From an uncultured Candidatus Marinamargulisbacteria bacterium (GTDB lineage: Bacteria; Margulisbacteria; Riflemargulisbacteria; GWF2-35-9), in assembly GCA_903910705.1 (NCBI GenBank), contig CAIWAN010000019.1:1-37897 (forward strand): DNA of 37,897 nucleotides, in the 5' to 3' direction. How positions within the stretch are numbered: position 1 is the stretch's first letter; every line of letters begins with the position of its first letter. The notes below the pieces were generated by a model that saw nothing but the letters and a program-made list of their open reading frames with translations, was not told where the DNA came from and made no database searches. The position numbers and the translations under genes were made by a program. Shown in pieces: positions 28,909 to 37,897 of the stretch.

Positions 28909-29757
28909 TTAAGACGCAAGCAGGGAGCCGTTTCCATGGACGAACTGTTGATAGCTTATCACTGATTTGCCTTCGCACTGAACTTTTTGAATGTTTAATT
29001 TGTTGTCTTGAAACTCAACCTCGATCAACTTAACGCGTTTCCCTTCATGAAAAACAAAAACACCTGGCCACGGAGTATACGCCTGCCATTTTCGATAAAT
29101 TGATTCAGGGCTCTCTGCGGAAAGATCGATCAAGCCATCTTCTCGCTTAATTTTTTTAGTCATGGTTGAAAGGGTATGATCTTGCGGCTTGCCCTTCCAA
29201 GGTAACGTCTGTCGTCCATATTGATCGACAAACAGTTTGACCGAGGCAACGATCAGCTTATCGGTCAGGGTTGCTGCCTGGTCAAGAGGATCGATCGATA
29301 CATGCTCAATCGCAATAACATCCCCTGAGTCGACCGCTTCGCCAATTTTCATAAGGGTCATCCCCGTCTCCACATCCCCGTTAAGCAATGCTGCTTGAAT
29401 GGGTGATGCACCCCGATAGCGGGGAAGAATGGATGCATGAAGATTAACCAACTCAAATTGATGAACGATCTGGGACGGCAGGATCATACCATAAGCAACA
29501 ACCAGACCAAGAAAGGGTTCAAGCCCTTCCAGTAAGGCCTGCAACTGAACAGCATTCTCAGGTTGATAACAGGCGATATTGGAGGAAATCGCCATCTGCT
29601 TTACAGGCGTTGACATGAGCTGATAGCCCCGACCCTGTGGTCGATCTGGCATACTAATAACAGCAGCAACACAAAGACCGGATTGAAGGATCCCTTTCAA
29701 TACCCTTGCCGCGAAATCAGGGGTTCCAAAAAAGACGATAGGATTATTCTTCGTCAT
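28909..29757 (-). CDS. fmt: Methionyl-tRNA formyltransferase
   Basis: IVFFGTPDFAARVLKGILQSG; NLHASILPRYRGASPIQAALLNGDVETGMTLMKI. Confidence 0.96.
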   Translation of the reverse strand: MTKNNPIVFFGTPDFAARVLKGILQSGLCVAAVISMPDRPQGRGYQLMSTPVKQMAISSNIACYQPENAVQLQALLEGLEPFLGLVVAYGMILPSQIVHQFELVNLHASILPRYRGASPIQAALLNGDVETGMTLMKIGEAVDSGDVIAIEHVSIDPLDQAATLTDKLIVASVKLFVDQYGRQTLPWKGKPQDHTLSTMTKKIKREDGLIDLSAESPESIYRKWQAYTPWPGVFVFHEGKRVKLIEVEFQDNKLNIQKVQCEGKSVISYQQFVHGNGSLLAS

Positions 29758-30226
29758 CACGGGATGGCTTAAGCGTCCCTGTCTCGACGCGATCAATATA
29801 AAGGACCCCTTCTAAATGATCCACCTCGTGCTGAAGAGCCACCGCGAAGTAGCCTTCGGCCTCCACCTCGACATCTTTAAAGTGGATATTCTTTGCCTTC
29901 ACGATAATCTGCTGAAAACGGCTCACTTTGCCCTCAAGTCCAGGCACACTAAGGCAGGCTTCTTTGCCAATCTCTTCTTTCGATTTCTCGACGATCTTTG
30001 GGTTGATCAGAACAAAGGGTTGATCTTTCTTTTCGGAAACATCAATGACAATCAGTCGCTTTAATTCGCCAATCTGAACTGCAGCCAAACCAGCGCCCTG
30101 ATTTTCATACATGGTTTCGATCATATCCTCCACTAATTTGCGAATATCGGGAGTCATGATCTTAATCGGCTTCGATACTTTACGAAGCAGAGGATTGCCG
30201 TTTAATAGGATTTTACGAACGACCAC
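29744..30226 (-). CDS. def: Peptide deformylase (probable GTG start)
   Basis: GAGLAAVQIG; EACLSVPGLEGKVSR; ALQHEVDHLEGVLYIDR; GTG 30226 preceded by GAGGGA. Confidence 0.95.
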   Translation of the reverse strand: MVVRKILLNGNPLLRKVSKPIKIMTPDIRKLVEDMIETMYENQGAGLAAVQIGELKRLIVIDVSEKKDQPFVLINPKIVEKSKEEIGKEACLSVPGLEGKVSRFQQIIVKAKNIHFKDVEVEAEGYFAVALQHEVDHLEGVLYIDRVETGTLKPSRDDEE

Positions 30227-30962
30227 GCTGACGTCCCTCAACCACTTTAAACAATATAATCGCCCCTGCAACAGACGCGTTCAGTGAGTCAATCCCCTCC
30301 TTGCGAATAGGGATCTTGACCATAAAATCGCATTGTTCCCTAACCAACTTGGACATACCCCGCCCCTCGTTTCCAATAACCAGCGCAAGTGGCAAATCAA
30401 AATCGGCCTCGATATAGGTTTGCGGCGCATTTTGATGGGTTCCAAAGATCCAAACCCCTTTTTCTTTGAGGCCTCGAATGGTTTGATTGATGTTCTTGAC
30501 CCGCACAATAGGAATATACTCCGTTGCGCCGGTACTGACTTTAACCACAACCGCCGTGATGTCGGCTTGTTTATGCTCGGGGACGATGACACCATGAACC
30601 CCCGCACCCACAGCGGAACGGATCAAAGAGCCCACATTGTAGGGGTCTTCTAGCTCTTCTAAAATCAGGATAAAGGGCTTCTCATTACGCTCCTGTGCAC
30701 GCTCAAACACATCTTCGATCTCTGAGTATCGAAAAGAAGGGCCGAAAGCGATCACGCCTTGATGCTGCTCATTTTTGGCCTGCCGGTCAACATCCCGTCG
30801 CTCGGCGAACATTGAGCCTATTTTCAATTCATGGGCAATCGCTCGAATCTCTTGCACCTTTTCATCTTCGACGATACCCCGAGCAAACACAATTCGATGA
30901 ATGGGCCGGCCGGCCTTTAATGCTTGAAGGACGGCGTTTTTCCCGATTAATGTTTGACTCAT
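30213..30962 (-). CDS. rlmB: 23S rRNA (guanosine-2'-O-)-methyltransferase RlmB / TrmH family
   Basis: LEELEDPYNVGSLIRSAVGAGVHGVIVPEH; LVIGNEGRGMSKLVREQCDFMVKIPI; DSLNASVAGAI. Confidence 0.94.
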   Translation of the reverse strand: MSQTLIGKNAVLQALKAGRPIHRIVFARGIVEDEKVQEIRAIAHELKIGSMFAERRDVDRQAKNEQHQGVIAFGPSFRYSEIEDVFERAQERNEKPFILILEELEDPYNVGSLIRSAVGAGVHGVIVPEHKQADITAVVVKVSTGATEYIPIVRVKNINQTIRGLKEKGVWIFGTHQNAPQTYIEADFDLPLALVIGNEGRGMSKLVREQCDFMVKIPIRKEGIDSLNASVAGAIILFKVVEGRQRGRS

Positions 30963-32242
30963 GTTTGCTCCCTAATAATATCGAGAATAATATTGATGCC
31001 TTGAGCCGCCTCTTCTTTCGTAATCATCAGGGGAGGGATCAATCGGATCACTTGACCTTCTTCGCCGCACGAAAGCAACAGAAGTCCGCGCTCTTGGGCA
31101 ACTCGACGAAGGGTCGTCACCAACTCAGGATTTGGCGTTAGCGTTCCGGCTTTGACGAATTCGATTCCTATCATCAGGCCAGCCCCTCGAATATCACCCA
31201 TCACCGGATGGCGTTGTTTTGCCTCTTCAAGGAGTCCTTTAATAAACTGCCCCACTTGGTAAGCGTTGTCTAATAGTTTTTCTGCCTCGATCACTCGAAG
31301 CGTCGCGAGTCCTGCCGCACAACTTAGTGTATTGCCAAGGAACGTCCCCCCGTGTGCTGAGGTTGTCCATTGCTTCATCAGATCTCCACGGGCTACACAG
31401 GCCCCCAAGGGCATCCCCGAAGCGATCCCTTTCGCGAGAGCCATAACATCCGGCTGAACGTCGTAGAGCTCTTTAGCAAACATCATCCCCGTCCGACCAA
31501 ACCCGCTTTGGATCTCGTCAAAAATAAGCGCGATTCCTCGCTCAGACGTAAAGCGACGAAGTTCTTGAATATATTCGATTGGAGCGGGAACATAACCGCC
31601 TTCACCAAGGATGGGCTCGATTAACACCCCACCGATCTGGTCATCTGCTAACAGAAGAGATTTTAATGCCTTTAAGCATTCAAACCCACAATCACCATAG
31701 GTTTTGGCATAGGGGCAACGATAGCAATAGGGATAAGGCAATCGCTCTACATCTTTGATAAGCCAATTCTCATAGCCCTGTCGGAACTTTTCTTTATAGG
31801 TCATGGACAACGCCCCTAGCGTTCTGCCGTGAAAGGCTAAGGTATAGGTTAATAGTTTAGGCTTTTTCGTCACATACCGAACCAGTTTAATACTCGCCTC
31901 AATCGCCTCGGTACCGCTTTGACAGAAAAAAACCGATCCATCAGCGTATCCCGTTTTCTGAACGAGCTTTTCGGCTAAATCAACATTCGGCTTGCAGTAC
32001 GCCACCCCAGAACTGATATGGATCAATTGATCCGCTTGATCTTTTATGGCCTGTACAACAGCCGGATGGTTATGCCCCGTATTCGTTACCGCGACACCGG
32101 AGGTGAAATCAAGATAAGATCGGCCTTGAACGGTCGTTACCCAAACCCCTTTAGCGGAGATCACTTCTAAGTCAGTATAGTGGCCCATAACGGGTGATAA
32201 ATATTGTTTGCCTTTATCTAGAATATCCATTTGAATAGCCAT
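30959..32242 (-). CDS. Class III aminotransferase (4-aminobutyrate / acetylornithine aminotransferase-like); start may be ATG 32230
   Basis: YLDFTSGVAVTNTGHNHPAVVQAI; FCQSGTEAIEASIKLVR; LIFDEIQSGFGRTGMMFA; ALAKGIASGMPLGA; HGGTFLGNTLSCAAGLATL. Confidence 0.93.
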   Translation of the reverse strand: MAIQMDILDKGKQYLSPVMGHYTDLEVISAKGVWVTTVQGRSYLDFTSGVAVTNTGHNHPAVVQAIKDQADQLIHISSGVAYCKPNVDLAEKLVQKTGYADGSVFFCQSGTEAIEASIKLVRYVTKKPKLLTYTLAFHGRTLGALSMTYKEKFRQGYENWLIKDVERLPYPYCYRCPYAKTYGDCGFECLKALKSLLLADDQIGGVLIEPILGEGGYVPAPIEYIQELRRFTSERGIALIFDEIQSGFGRTGMMFAKELYDVQPDVMALAKGIASGMPLGACVARGDLMKQWTTSAHGGTFLGNTLSCAAGLATLRVIEAEKLLDNAYQVGQFIKGLLEEAKQRHPVMGDIRGAGLMIGIEFVKAGTLTPNPELVTTLRRVAQERGLLLLSCGEEGQVIRLIPPLMITKEEAAQGINIILDIIREQT

Positions 32243-32270
32243 TATAGCGTATGTGCTATAATACCGGCAA
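32241..32270 (-). promoter_or_regulatory. Putative promoter TTGCCG-N18-TATAAT of the aminotransferase operon
   Basis: -35 at 32265-32270, -10 TATAAT at 32241-32246 overlapping annotated ATG 32242. Confidence 0.5.
32242..32261. repeat. Palindrome TTATAGC-GTATGT-GCTATAA containing face-to-face -10 elements
   Basis: Perfect 7-bp inverted arms, spacer 6; TATAAT on both strands. Confidence 0.65.
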
Positions 32271-32283
32271 AGGAGGGATTAAT

Positions 32284-32481
32284 ATGATTGATCAAGGCAT
32301 GAAAATTGTTGATTTATTAAACCAGTATCCCAGTGCGATTCCCGTTCTACAAAAAAATGGGGTGGGGTGTTTGGGCTGCATGTTAGCTCACTCTGAAACC
32401 ATCGGTGAAGGGCTTTCTGCTCACGGACTTGATGTTAACGCTATTCTTCAAGAGATCGAATCCGGAGCTGACGCGGCTTAG
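32284..32481 (+). CDS. DUF1858 / hybrid-cluster-associated redox disulfide domain protein
   Basis: MKIVDLLNQYPSAIPVLQKNGVGCLGCMLAHSETIGEGLSAHGLDVNAILQEI; SD AAAGGAGGG. Confidence 0.88.
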   Translation: MIDQGMKIVDLLNQYPSAIPVLQKNGVGCLGCMLAHSETIGEGLSAHGLDVNAILQEIESGADAA

Positions 32482-33141
32482 TTGGTCAAACGAAAAATTA
32501 TCGAAATCGACCGCGATCTCTGCAATGGGTGCGGTCTTTGTACAACCGCTTGCGCTGAAGGCGCACTCGCGCTTGATTCTGAAAATAAAGCGTTTATTGT
32601 TCGAGAACTCTACTGTGATGGAATGGGCGCCTGCCTAGATGTTTGCAACACAGGCGCCCTGACGATCGTAGAAAGGGACAGCGAAGCCTACGACGTTGAA
32701 GCAACGGTTGATCATGTTGTCCAGACAAGAGGCCCCGAAGCAGCAAAACATGTTCAGAGCATCGACAGTAGGTCAGCTTTAAACCAATGGCCGATTCAGC
32801 TACATCTTATTTCCCCTACCACTCCCTATTTTGACAGATGCGACTTGCTCATTGCCGCCGATTGTACGGCGTTTGCCTGTGGGGGATTTCATGCGTCGTT
32901 TTTGAAGAATAAAAAGTTGGTCATCGCTTGCCCAAAGCTAGACAACACCTCGTCGTATGTTAAAAAACTACACGCGTTAATGGCTCTCAATACGATTTAC
33001 TCGATTACGGTTGTTATAATGACGGTACCCTGCTGTTCTAGTCTCGACAAAATAGTGCAAGATGCTGTAACGCTTTCAGGTAAAGCGATTGCTATAAAAA
33101 AGGTGGTTATGGGTTTAGATGGCACCATTTTGGCCGTGTAG
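32482..33141 (+). CDS. 4Fe-4S ferredoxin-type protein with extra cysteine-rich C-terminal domain (TTG start)
   Basis: IDRDLCNGCGLCTTACAEGALAL...YCDGMGACLDVCNTGALTIVER; later CTAFACGG, ACPKLDN, PCCSSLD. Confidence 0.88.
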   Translation: MVKRKIIEIDRDLCNGCGLCTTACAEGALALDSENKAFIVRELYCDGMGACLDVCNTGALTIVERDSEAYDVEATVDHVVQTRGPEAAKHVQSIDSRSALNQWPIQLHLISPTTPYFDRCDLLIAADCTAFACGGFHASFLKNKKLVIACPKLDNTSSYVKKLHALMALNTIYSITVVIMTVPCCSSLDKIVQDAVTLSGKAIAIKKVVMGLDGTILAV

Positions 33142-33148
33142 CCAAAAT
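33127..33148. terminator. Hairpin ATTTTGGC-CGTGTA-GCCAAAAT at the end of the ferredoxin gene, between convergent genes
   Basis: Perfect 8-bp inverted repeat overlapping the stop codon; guaA ends 8 nt away on the opposite strand. Confidence 0.5.
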
Positions 33149-33155
33149 TAGAAGA

Positions 33156-34697
33156 CTATTCCCACTCGATCGTCGACGGGGGTTTTGAAGTAATATCATA
33201 AACCACCCGATTTACCTCAGGAATTTCGTTAATAATCCGAGTTGAAATATTGCCGAGCACATCATAAGGAATATGCGCCCAATTAGCCGTCATCGCGTCT
33301 TCACTCGTAACAATCCGAAGTGCGATCGTGTGAAGATAGGTGCGTTTATCACCCATCACTCCAACGGATCGAATCGGAAGCAGCACGGCGAACGCTTGCC
33401 AAACCTTACGATAGAGTCCGGCTTTTTTAATCTCAGCCATCACGATATCATCGGCTTCTTGAACAATACGAACACGTTCAGGTGTTACCTCGCCGATCAC
33501 TCGAATGGCAAGCCCCGGACCCGGAAAAGGCTGACGAAAAACAATCGCTTCAGGAACACCAAGCTCAAGGCCCATTAATCGAACTTCATCTTTAAATAAT
33601 TTGCGTAAAGGCTCAATCACCTTAAAGTTCATTTTCTCCGGCAATCCCCCCACATTGTGATGGGTTTTGATCTTATGTGCATTCTTTGAAACACCACTTC
33701 CACTTATGGCGCTTTCGATCACATCAGGATAAAGCGTTCCTTGAGCCAAGTAGGGAATTTCACCTTGCAACTTTTTCGCTTCAGCTTCAAACGTACGGAC
33801 AAACTCATGGCCAATCTTCTTTCTCTTTTCTTCGGGGTCGATAACCCCTTTCACTTCTTCAAAAAACCGTTTTGAAGCATCAACATGGATCAATCGAATT
33901 TTAAAGCTTTGATTAAATAATTCAACAATTTTTCGAGCTTCATCTTTCCGCATAAACCCTTGATCGATGAACACACAAACCAGTTGATCCCCTATAGCTT
34001 TATGAAGGAGGACTGCGACTGTCGTCGAATCAACGCCCCCGCTAAGACCTAGCAAAACTTGATCTTTCCCGACGGTGGCACGAATTTCTTCGATGGATTC
34101 ATCAACAAAGCTTTTCATGTTCCACGTTGGGGCTATGCCTGCGATGTTGTAGACAAAATTACGGATCACATCGATCCCTTGCTGAGTATGAACCACTTCA
34201 GGGTGGAATTGCACACCATACAAACGACGAGCCTGATTGGATACAGCCGCATAGGGTGTATTATCTGAATGCGCCATTTTCTGGAAGCCTTCAGGCAGCT
34301 TAACCACACTATCACCATGGCTCATCCAAACCGTAATATTTTCAGTAATACCAGCGAACAGATCAGACCGGTCATCAATCGCAAGCTCAGTCTTTCCGTA
34401 TTCTTGTTTGCTGAAATTAACCACTTCACCACCCAATTGGTGCATCATGAGTTGAAGACCGTAACAAATACCCAGAACCGGAATGCCTAGGTCAAAGATC
34501 TCTTTGGGGCATTTAGGGGCATCCTCATCGTAAACAGAAGATGGCCCACCCGACAAGATAATCGCTAAAGGTTTGAGCGCAATAATTTCATCGAGCCTAG
34601 CATCGCCAGGAAGAATTTCACAATAGACTTTACATTCCCGAATTCGTCGAGCGATGAGTTTTGAATATTGAGAACCGTAGTCTAAGATTAGAATCAT
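33156..34697 (-). CDS. guaA: GMP synthase (glutamine-hydrolysing)
   Basis: [45 protein letters not shown]-terminal [12 protein letters not shown]. Confidence 0.98.
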   Translation of the reverse strand: MILILDYGSQYSKLIARRIRECKVYCEILPGDARLDEIIALKPLAIILSGGPSSVYDEDAPKCPKEIFDLGIPVLGICYGLQLMMHQLGGEVVNFSKQEYGKTELAIDDRSDLFAGITENITVWMSHGDSVVKLPEGFQKMAHSDNTPYAAVSNQARRLYGVQFHPEVVHTQQGIDVIRNFVYNIAGIAPTWNMKSFVDESIEEIRATVGKDQVLLGLSGGVDSTTVAVLLHKAIGDQLVCVFIDQGFMRKDEARKIVELFNQSFKIRLIHVDASKRFFEEVKGVIDPEEKRKKIGHEFVRTFEAEAKKLQGEIPYLAQGTLYPDVIESAISGSGVSKNAHKIKTHHNVGGLPEKMNFKVIEPLRKLFKDEVRLMGLELGVPEAIVFRQPFPGPGLAIRVIGEVTPERVRIVQEADDIVMAEIKKAGLYRKVWQAFAVLLPIRSVGVMGDKRTYLHTIALRIVTSEDAMTANWAHIPYDVLGNISTRIINEIPEVNRVVYDITSKPPSTIEWE

Positions 34698-35857
34698 TAG
34701 CCGTGATACATCCCTAAAGACTGTGCTTTTTGATAAATTTTACCTTCGGTTAATAGTGAAGGGGCAATAATGATCTCGATTTCTTGCATCTCAGTTAGAT
34801 TTTTTGCACCTAAGGTTCCCATGGAGGTTTTAAGGGCACCGGACATATTTTGAGTACCGTCGTCATAAACAGCCGGTCCATGAAGAATGGAGGCTAATGT
34901 TCCGATCGTCCCGACTTTAATTCTCGTTCCACGTGGAAGGGTGGCATTGGGTGTTGCCATTCCCCAATGATAGCCGCGTCCAGGTGCTTCTTGTGACTTT
35001 GCGATCGGCGAACCGATCATGACAGCATCGGCACCGCAAGCAATAGCCTTACAGACATCGCCACCCGTCGCAATTCCCCCATCAGCAACCACCGAAACAT
35101 ATCGGCCCGTATCACGAAAATAATCTAACCGTGCTGCCACCACATCGGCGACAGCTGTTGCCATTGGAACACCAATCCCAAGAACACCGCGAGAAGTACA
35201 AGCGGCACCAGGCCCTACCCCAACAAAGACCGCTGAAACACCTGTTTCCATGAGGCTTCGCGCTACTTCGTAGGAGGTGCAGTTTCCAACCATTACGGGG
35301 ATTTTTAAGGTTTTAACCAACTTAGCAATATCAAGCGATTCGTACTTCGAAGAATAATGCCCGACAGAAACAACCGTCGAGGCGACTAAAAAAGCATCCG
35401 CACCCGCATCTTGAACAATGGGGCCAAGCTTTTCAGCATCTTGAGGAATGGAACTAACAACGGCTTTACCGCCTTGTTGTTTAATTTCTTGAACTCGTTT
35501 TGTAATAAGATGAGGTTTTATCGGTTCTTTATAGATCTCTTGCATTAATTCTACATACTCGGTGGTTGAAACCGACCCGATTTTCTTTAAAATCTCTGAT
35601 GGATCTTCATATCGAGTCTGTACCCCGTGAAGGTTCAGAACACCCAAACCGCCCAGCTTGGACATGAGAACAGCCGTTTTAACATCAACAACCCCGTCCA
35701 TAGCAGAGGCAATGATGGGAACTTCGAGTCGGATCCCTGCAATGATGGTTGAGATATCAACATCTTCAGGGTCAACGGTTGTTCGATTGGGAACCAAAGC
35801 GATCTCATCAAGACCATATGCACGTTTTGCTGAACGATATTTGCTAAGTGTCTCCAT
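34697..35857 (-). CDS. guaB3: GuaB3-type IMP dehydrogenase family protein, no CBS domains
   Basis: [99 protein letters not shown]; about 386 aa from Met 35857. Confidence 0.92.
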   Translation of the reverse strand: METLSKYRSAKRAYGLDEIALVPNRTTVDPEDVDISTIIAGIRLEVPIIASAMDGVVDVKTAVLMSKLGGLGVLNLHGVQTRYEDPSEILKKIGSVSTTEYVELMQEIYKEPIKPHLITKRVQEIKQQGGKAVVSSIPQDAEKLGPIVQDAGADAFLVASTVVSVGHYSSKYESLDIAKLVKTLKIPVMVGNCTSYEVARSLMETGVSAVFVGVGPGAACTSRGVLGIGVPMATAVADVVAARLDYFRDTGRYVSVVADGGIATGGDVCKAIACGADAVMIGSPIAKSQEAPGRGYHWGMATPNATLPRGTRIKVGTIGTLASILHGPAVYDDGTQNMSGALKTSMGTLGAKNLTEMQEIEIIIAPSLLTEGKIYQKAQSLGMYHG

Positions 35858-35870
35858 GCTGCTGTCCTTT

Positions 35871-36716
35871 CTAACCGATATTGAACCGAACAAACGTAGC
35901 GATCTTAAGCGCCTTGCCACTTGCTTTTACAGCAGCGTCAACGACATCTTTAATCTTCTTTTCAGGATCTTTAACGAAGGTCTGCTCTAACAAACAAACT
36001 TCTTCATAATATTTTCGGATTTTACCTTCGACGATCTTATCCGCGATCGCTTCGGGTTTGCCTTCATTGATCACTTGTTGTCGAAGGATTTCTTTTTCTT
36101 TGGCAACATCAGCAGAAGAAACATCCGCGATACCGATCACGCTGGGGTTTGCGGCAGCAATATGCATACAAATATCCTTAACAAGCTCATCTTGGCCCGC
36201 CCCATTCTCGACAACCAAAAGGACGCCTATTTTATTATTCGAATGAAGGTAATAGCCAATGGCATCGCTTGCCTTTGCATGAAGAGTAACCACTCGACCG
36301 AGCTCTAACTTCTCACCAAGGATAGCCGCAAGCTCGTCTATTGAATCTTGGATCGTCTTTCCTTGACTATTCTTTGCAAGGATAAACGCATCCCGATCAG
36401 CGGATTGTTCTTTAACTAAGAAGCTGATCGCTTCTTGCGCTAAGACATTAAACTTTTCACTTCGTGATACAAAGTCGGTCTCGGATGTTAGTTCTAACAT
36501 TGAAGCGGAATTTCCCGCTACGACGATTTTTACTAGCCCTTCGTTGGCAACCCGGTCAACCCGTTTTGCTGCCTTTGCGATGCCTTTTTCACGAAGAATT
36601 TTTACGGCAGCATCCATGTCGCCACCAACTTCCTCAAGGGCACGCTTACAGTCCATCATGCCAGCATCTGTTTTTATTCGTAACGCCTGTATTGTTGCTG
36701 TTGTTATCGCCATCAT
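35871..36716 (-). CDS. tsf: Translation elongation factor Ts
   Basis: TATIQALRIKTDAGMMDCKRALEEVGGDMDAAVKILREKGIAKAAKR; SMLELTSETDFVSRSEKF. Confidence 0.97.
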   Translation of the reverse strand: MMAITTATIQALRIKTDAGMMDCKRALEEVGGDMDAAVKILREKGIAKAAKRVDRVANEGLVKIVVAGNSASMLELTSETDFVSRSEKFNVLAQEAISFLVKEQSADRDAFILAKNSQGKTIQDSIDELAAILGEKLELGRVVTLHAKASDAIGYYLHSNNKIGVLLVVENGAGQDELVKDICMHIAAANPSVIGIADVSSADVAKEKEILRQQVINEGKPEAIADKIVEGKIRKYYEEVCLLEQTFVKDPEKKIKDVVDAAVKASGKALKIATFVRFNIG

Positions 36717-37607
36717 TTATTCCTCCGTCACTAACATATCTTCGTACATTTCTTGAAAATCAAGATGTTTTTCAAGCTCTTCGTCGGTTAGGACGATATC
36801 GCCATCAAGGAGTTCGCTCTTAAGTTCTTCGGTTATCGAAACACCTTCAGCATCGGCAAGATTGCGTCGTCCCTCAAGAACGGCATTCGCAACAATACTT
36901 GCCAGCAACTTTATGGTTCGGATCGCGTCATCATTTGCAGGGATAGGGTGGCTAATCAGCTCAGGGTCACAGTTGGTATCAACGATCCCGACGATGGGGG
37001 TCTTCAGCTGATTGGCTTCATGGACGGCGATCTCTTCTTTTTTTGTGTCCACAATAAAGACGATCGATGGAGGCTTTACCATATCCCGAATGCCATTAAG
37101 GTGAAACTGCAATTTGGTAAGACGTTTTTGCATCATGGATTGCTCTTTCATTCCGAATGACTGAAAAATGCCATTATTCTGCCATTCTTCGATCTCTTTC
37201 ATTTTGTGGATGGATTTTTTGATAGTTTCAAAATTCGTTAACATACCCCCGAGCCAACGATTAGAAACATACGGCATACTGCAACGCTTGGCTTCTTCTT
37301 CAACGGCAGACTGGGCTTGTTTTTTGGTTCCAACAAACAAAACCACAGCACCCTTCGCAACTTGATCGCGAACATAGTCGTAGGCCTTATTGATATAGAC
37401 TAATGTCTTTTGAAGATCGATAACATGAATGTCATTTCTGCTCGTATAAATATAGGGTTTCATTTTGGGATTCCATCGACGGGTTTGATGTCCAAAATGA
37501 ACGCCTGTCTCTAAAAGTTGACGCATCGTCACGACACGTTCTGGCGCACTTTTTTTGGGTCTTTCTGATTTTGTCTCTGGGGTAACGGCTGCTGTTGTTT
37601 CTTCCAT
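36717..37607 (-). CDS. rpsB: 30S ribosomal protein S2
   Basis: MRQLLETGVHFGHQTRRWNPKMKPYIYTSRNDIHVIDLQKT; VSNRWLGGMLTNFETIKKSI; SD AGGAGG. Confidence 0.97.
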   Translation of the reverse strand: MEETTAAVTPETKSERPKKSAPERVVTMRQLLETGVHFGHQTRRWNPKMKPYIYTSRNDIHVIDLQKTLVYINKAYDYVRDQVAKGAVVLFVGTKKQAQSAVEEEAKRCSMPYVSNRWLGGMLTNFETIKKSIHKMKEIEEWQNNGIFQSFGMKEQSMMQKRLTKLQFHLNGIRDMVKPPSIVFIVDTKKEEIAVHEANQLKTPIVGIVDTNCDPELISHPIPANDDAIRTIKLLASIVANAVLEGRRNLADAEGVSITEELKSELLDGDIVLTDEELEKHLDFQEMYEDMLVTEE

Positions 37608-37711
37608 GGGATCCTCCTGTTTGGTTATTCCTCTACTTGCGAACATTGGCGAATCCCTATTGCAGGGCACCTATCACCAACTCTTTGAACAAGTATGTGT
37701 AATTGGGCGTA

Positions 37712-37740
37712 AGTTTAGCACTTTGACGGTGTTTAGCCAA
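37712..37740 (-). promoter_or_regulatory. Putative rpsB operon promoter TTGGCT-N17-TAAACT
   Basis: -35 at 37735-37740, -10 at 37712-37717; about 100 nt upstream of rpsB. Confidence 0.5.
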
Positions 37741-37757
37741 GCCCTAGCGACTAGAGT

Positions 37758-37897
37758 GTTAGCCCAAAGTGATAATGTCACCCCTGAACCAAATAGAAAT
37801 GTCACCCTAGAGAAGATAGACTACCCTCTGAATCAAAAAGATTGGGGGATAAGACATGAAAGAAGGCGTGACAATGAGCCACATAGAAATCGAAAGA
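37758..37897 (+). mobile_element. Probable insertion-sequence end with the start of a transposase-like ORF (truncated by window end)
   Basis: Direct repeats AATGTCACCC at 37774 and 37798; ORF from ATG 37856 (MKEGVTMSHIEIER...) resembling the N-terminus of ISNCY-type transposases; only 14 codons visible. Confidence 0.45.

Noticed and set aside
1-37897. CRISPR array, rRNA genes, or a recognised defence/toxin system
   Set aside because: No regularly spaced repeats, no rRNA-like sequence and no recognised defence or toxin families were seen.

Overview
Bacterial, gene-dense 37.9 kb window, consistent with a MAG or contig from an anaerobe of uncertain phylum. Most of it is core metabolism in long, tightly overlapping operons. 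Minus strand: tig-clpP-clpX-lon-(unknown)-pyrK-pyrD-MBL hydrolase-Fe-ADH, then a tRNA-Glu(CUC) with its own promoter; glnN (type III glutamine synthetase); coaX / AAA ATPase / 886-aa coiled-coil protein; an anaerobic ribonucleotide reductase operon nrdR-nrdD-(radical/redoxin ORF)-nrdG-hisF; aminotransferase-rlmB-def-fmt; rpsB-tsf-guaB3-guaA. Plus strand: unknown-TPM protein, lemA, gatC-gatA-gatB, and a DUF1858-ferredoxin pair. A serine recombinase sits at the left edge and a probable insertion-sequence end at the right edge. The most notable signal is an apparently split class III ribonucleotide reductase. The nrdD ORF stops after its C-terminal zinc-binding motif. The glycyl-radical motif (RIVGYYRPVSNWN) lies on a separate downstream ORF with its own Shine-Dalgarno, fused to a CPGC thioredoxin/glutaredoxin-like domain. 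Both proteins carry matching heptad-repeat helices at the break, suggesting reassembly through a coiled coil. Other observations: candidate NrdR and DnaA boxes, candidate leaderless promoters, hairpins at convergent gene ends, and short dispersed-repeat-like words inside ORFs. All calls come from reading the sequence; no database searches were run.
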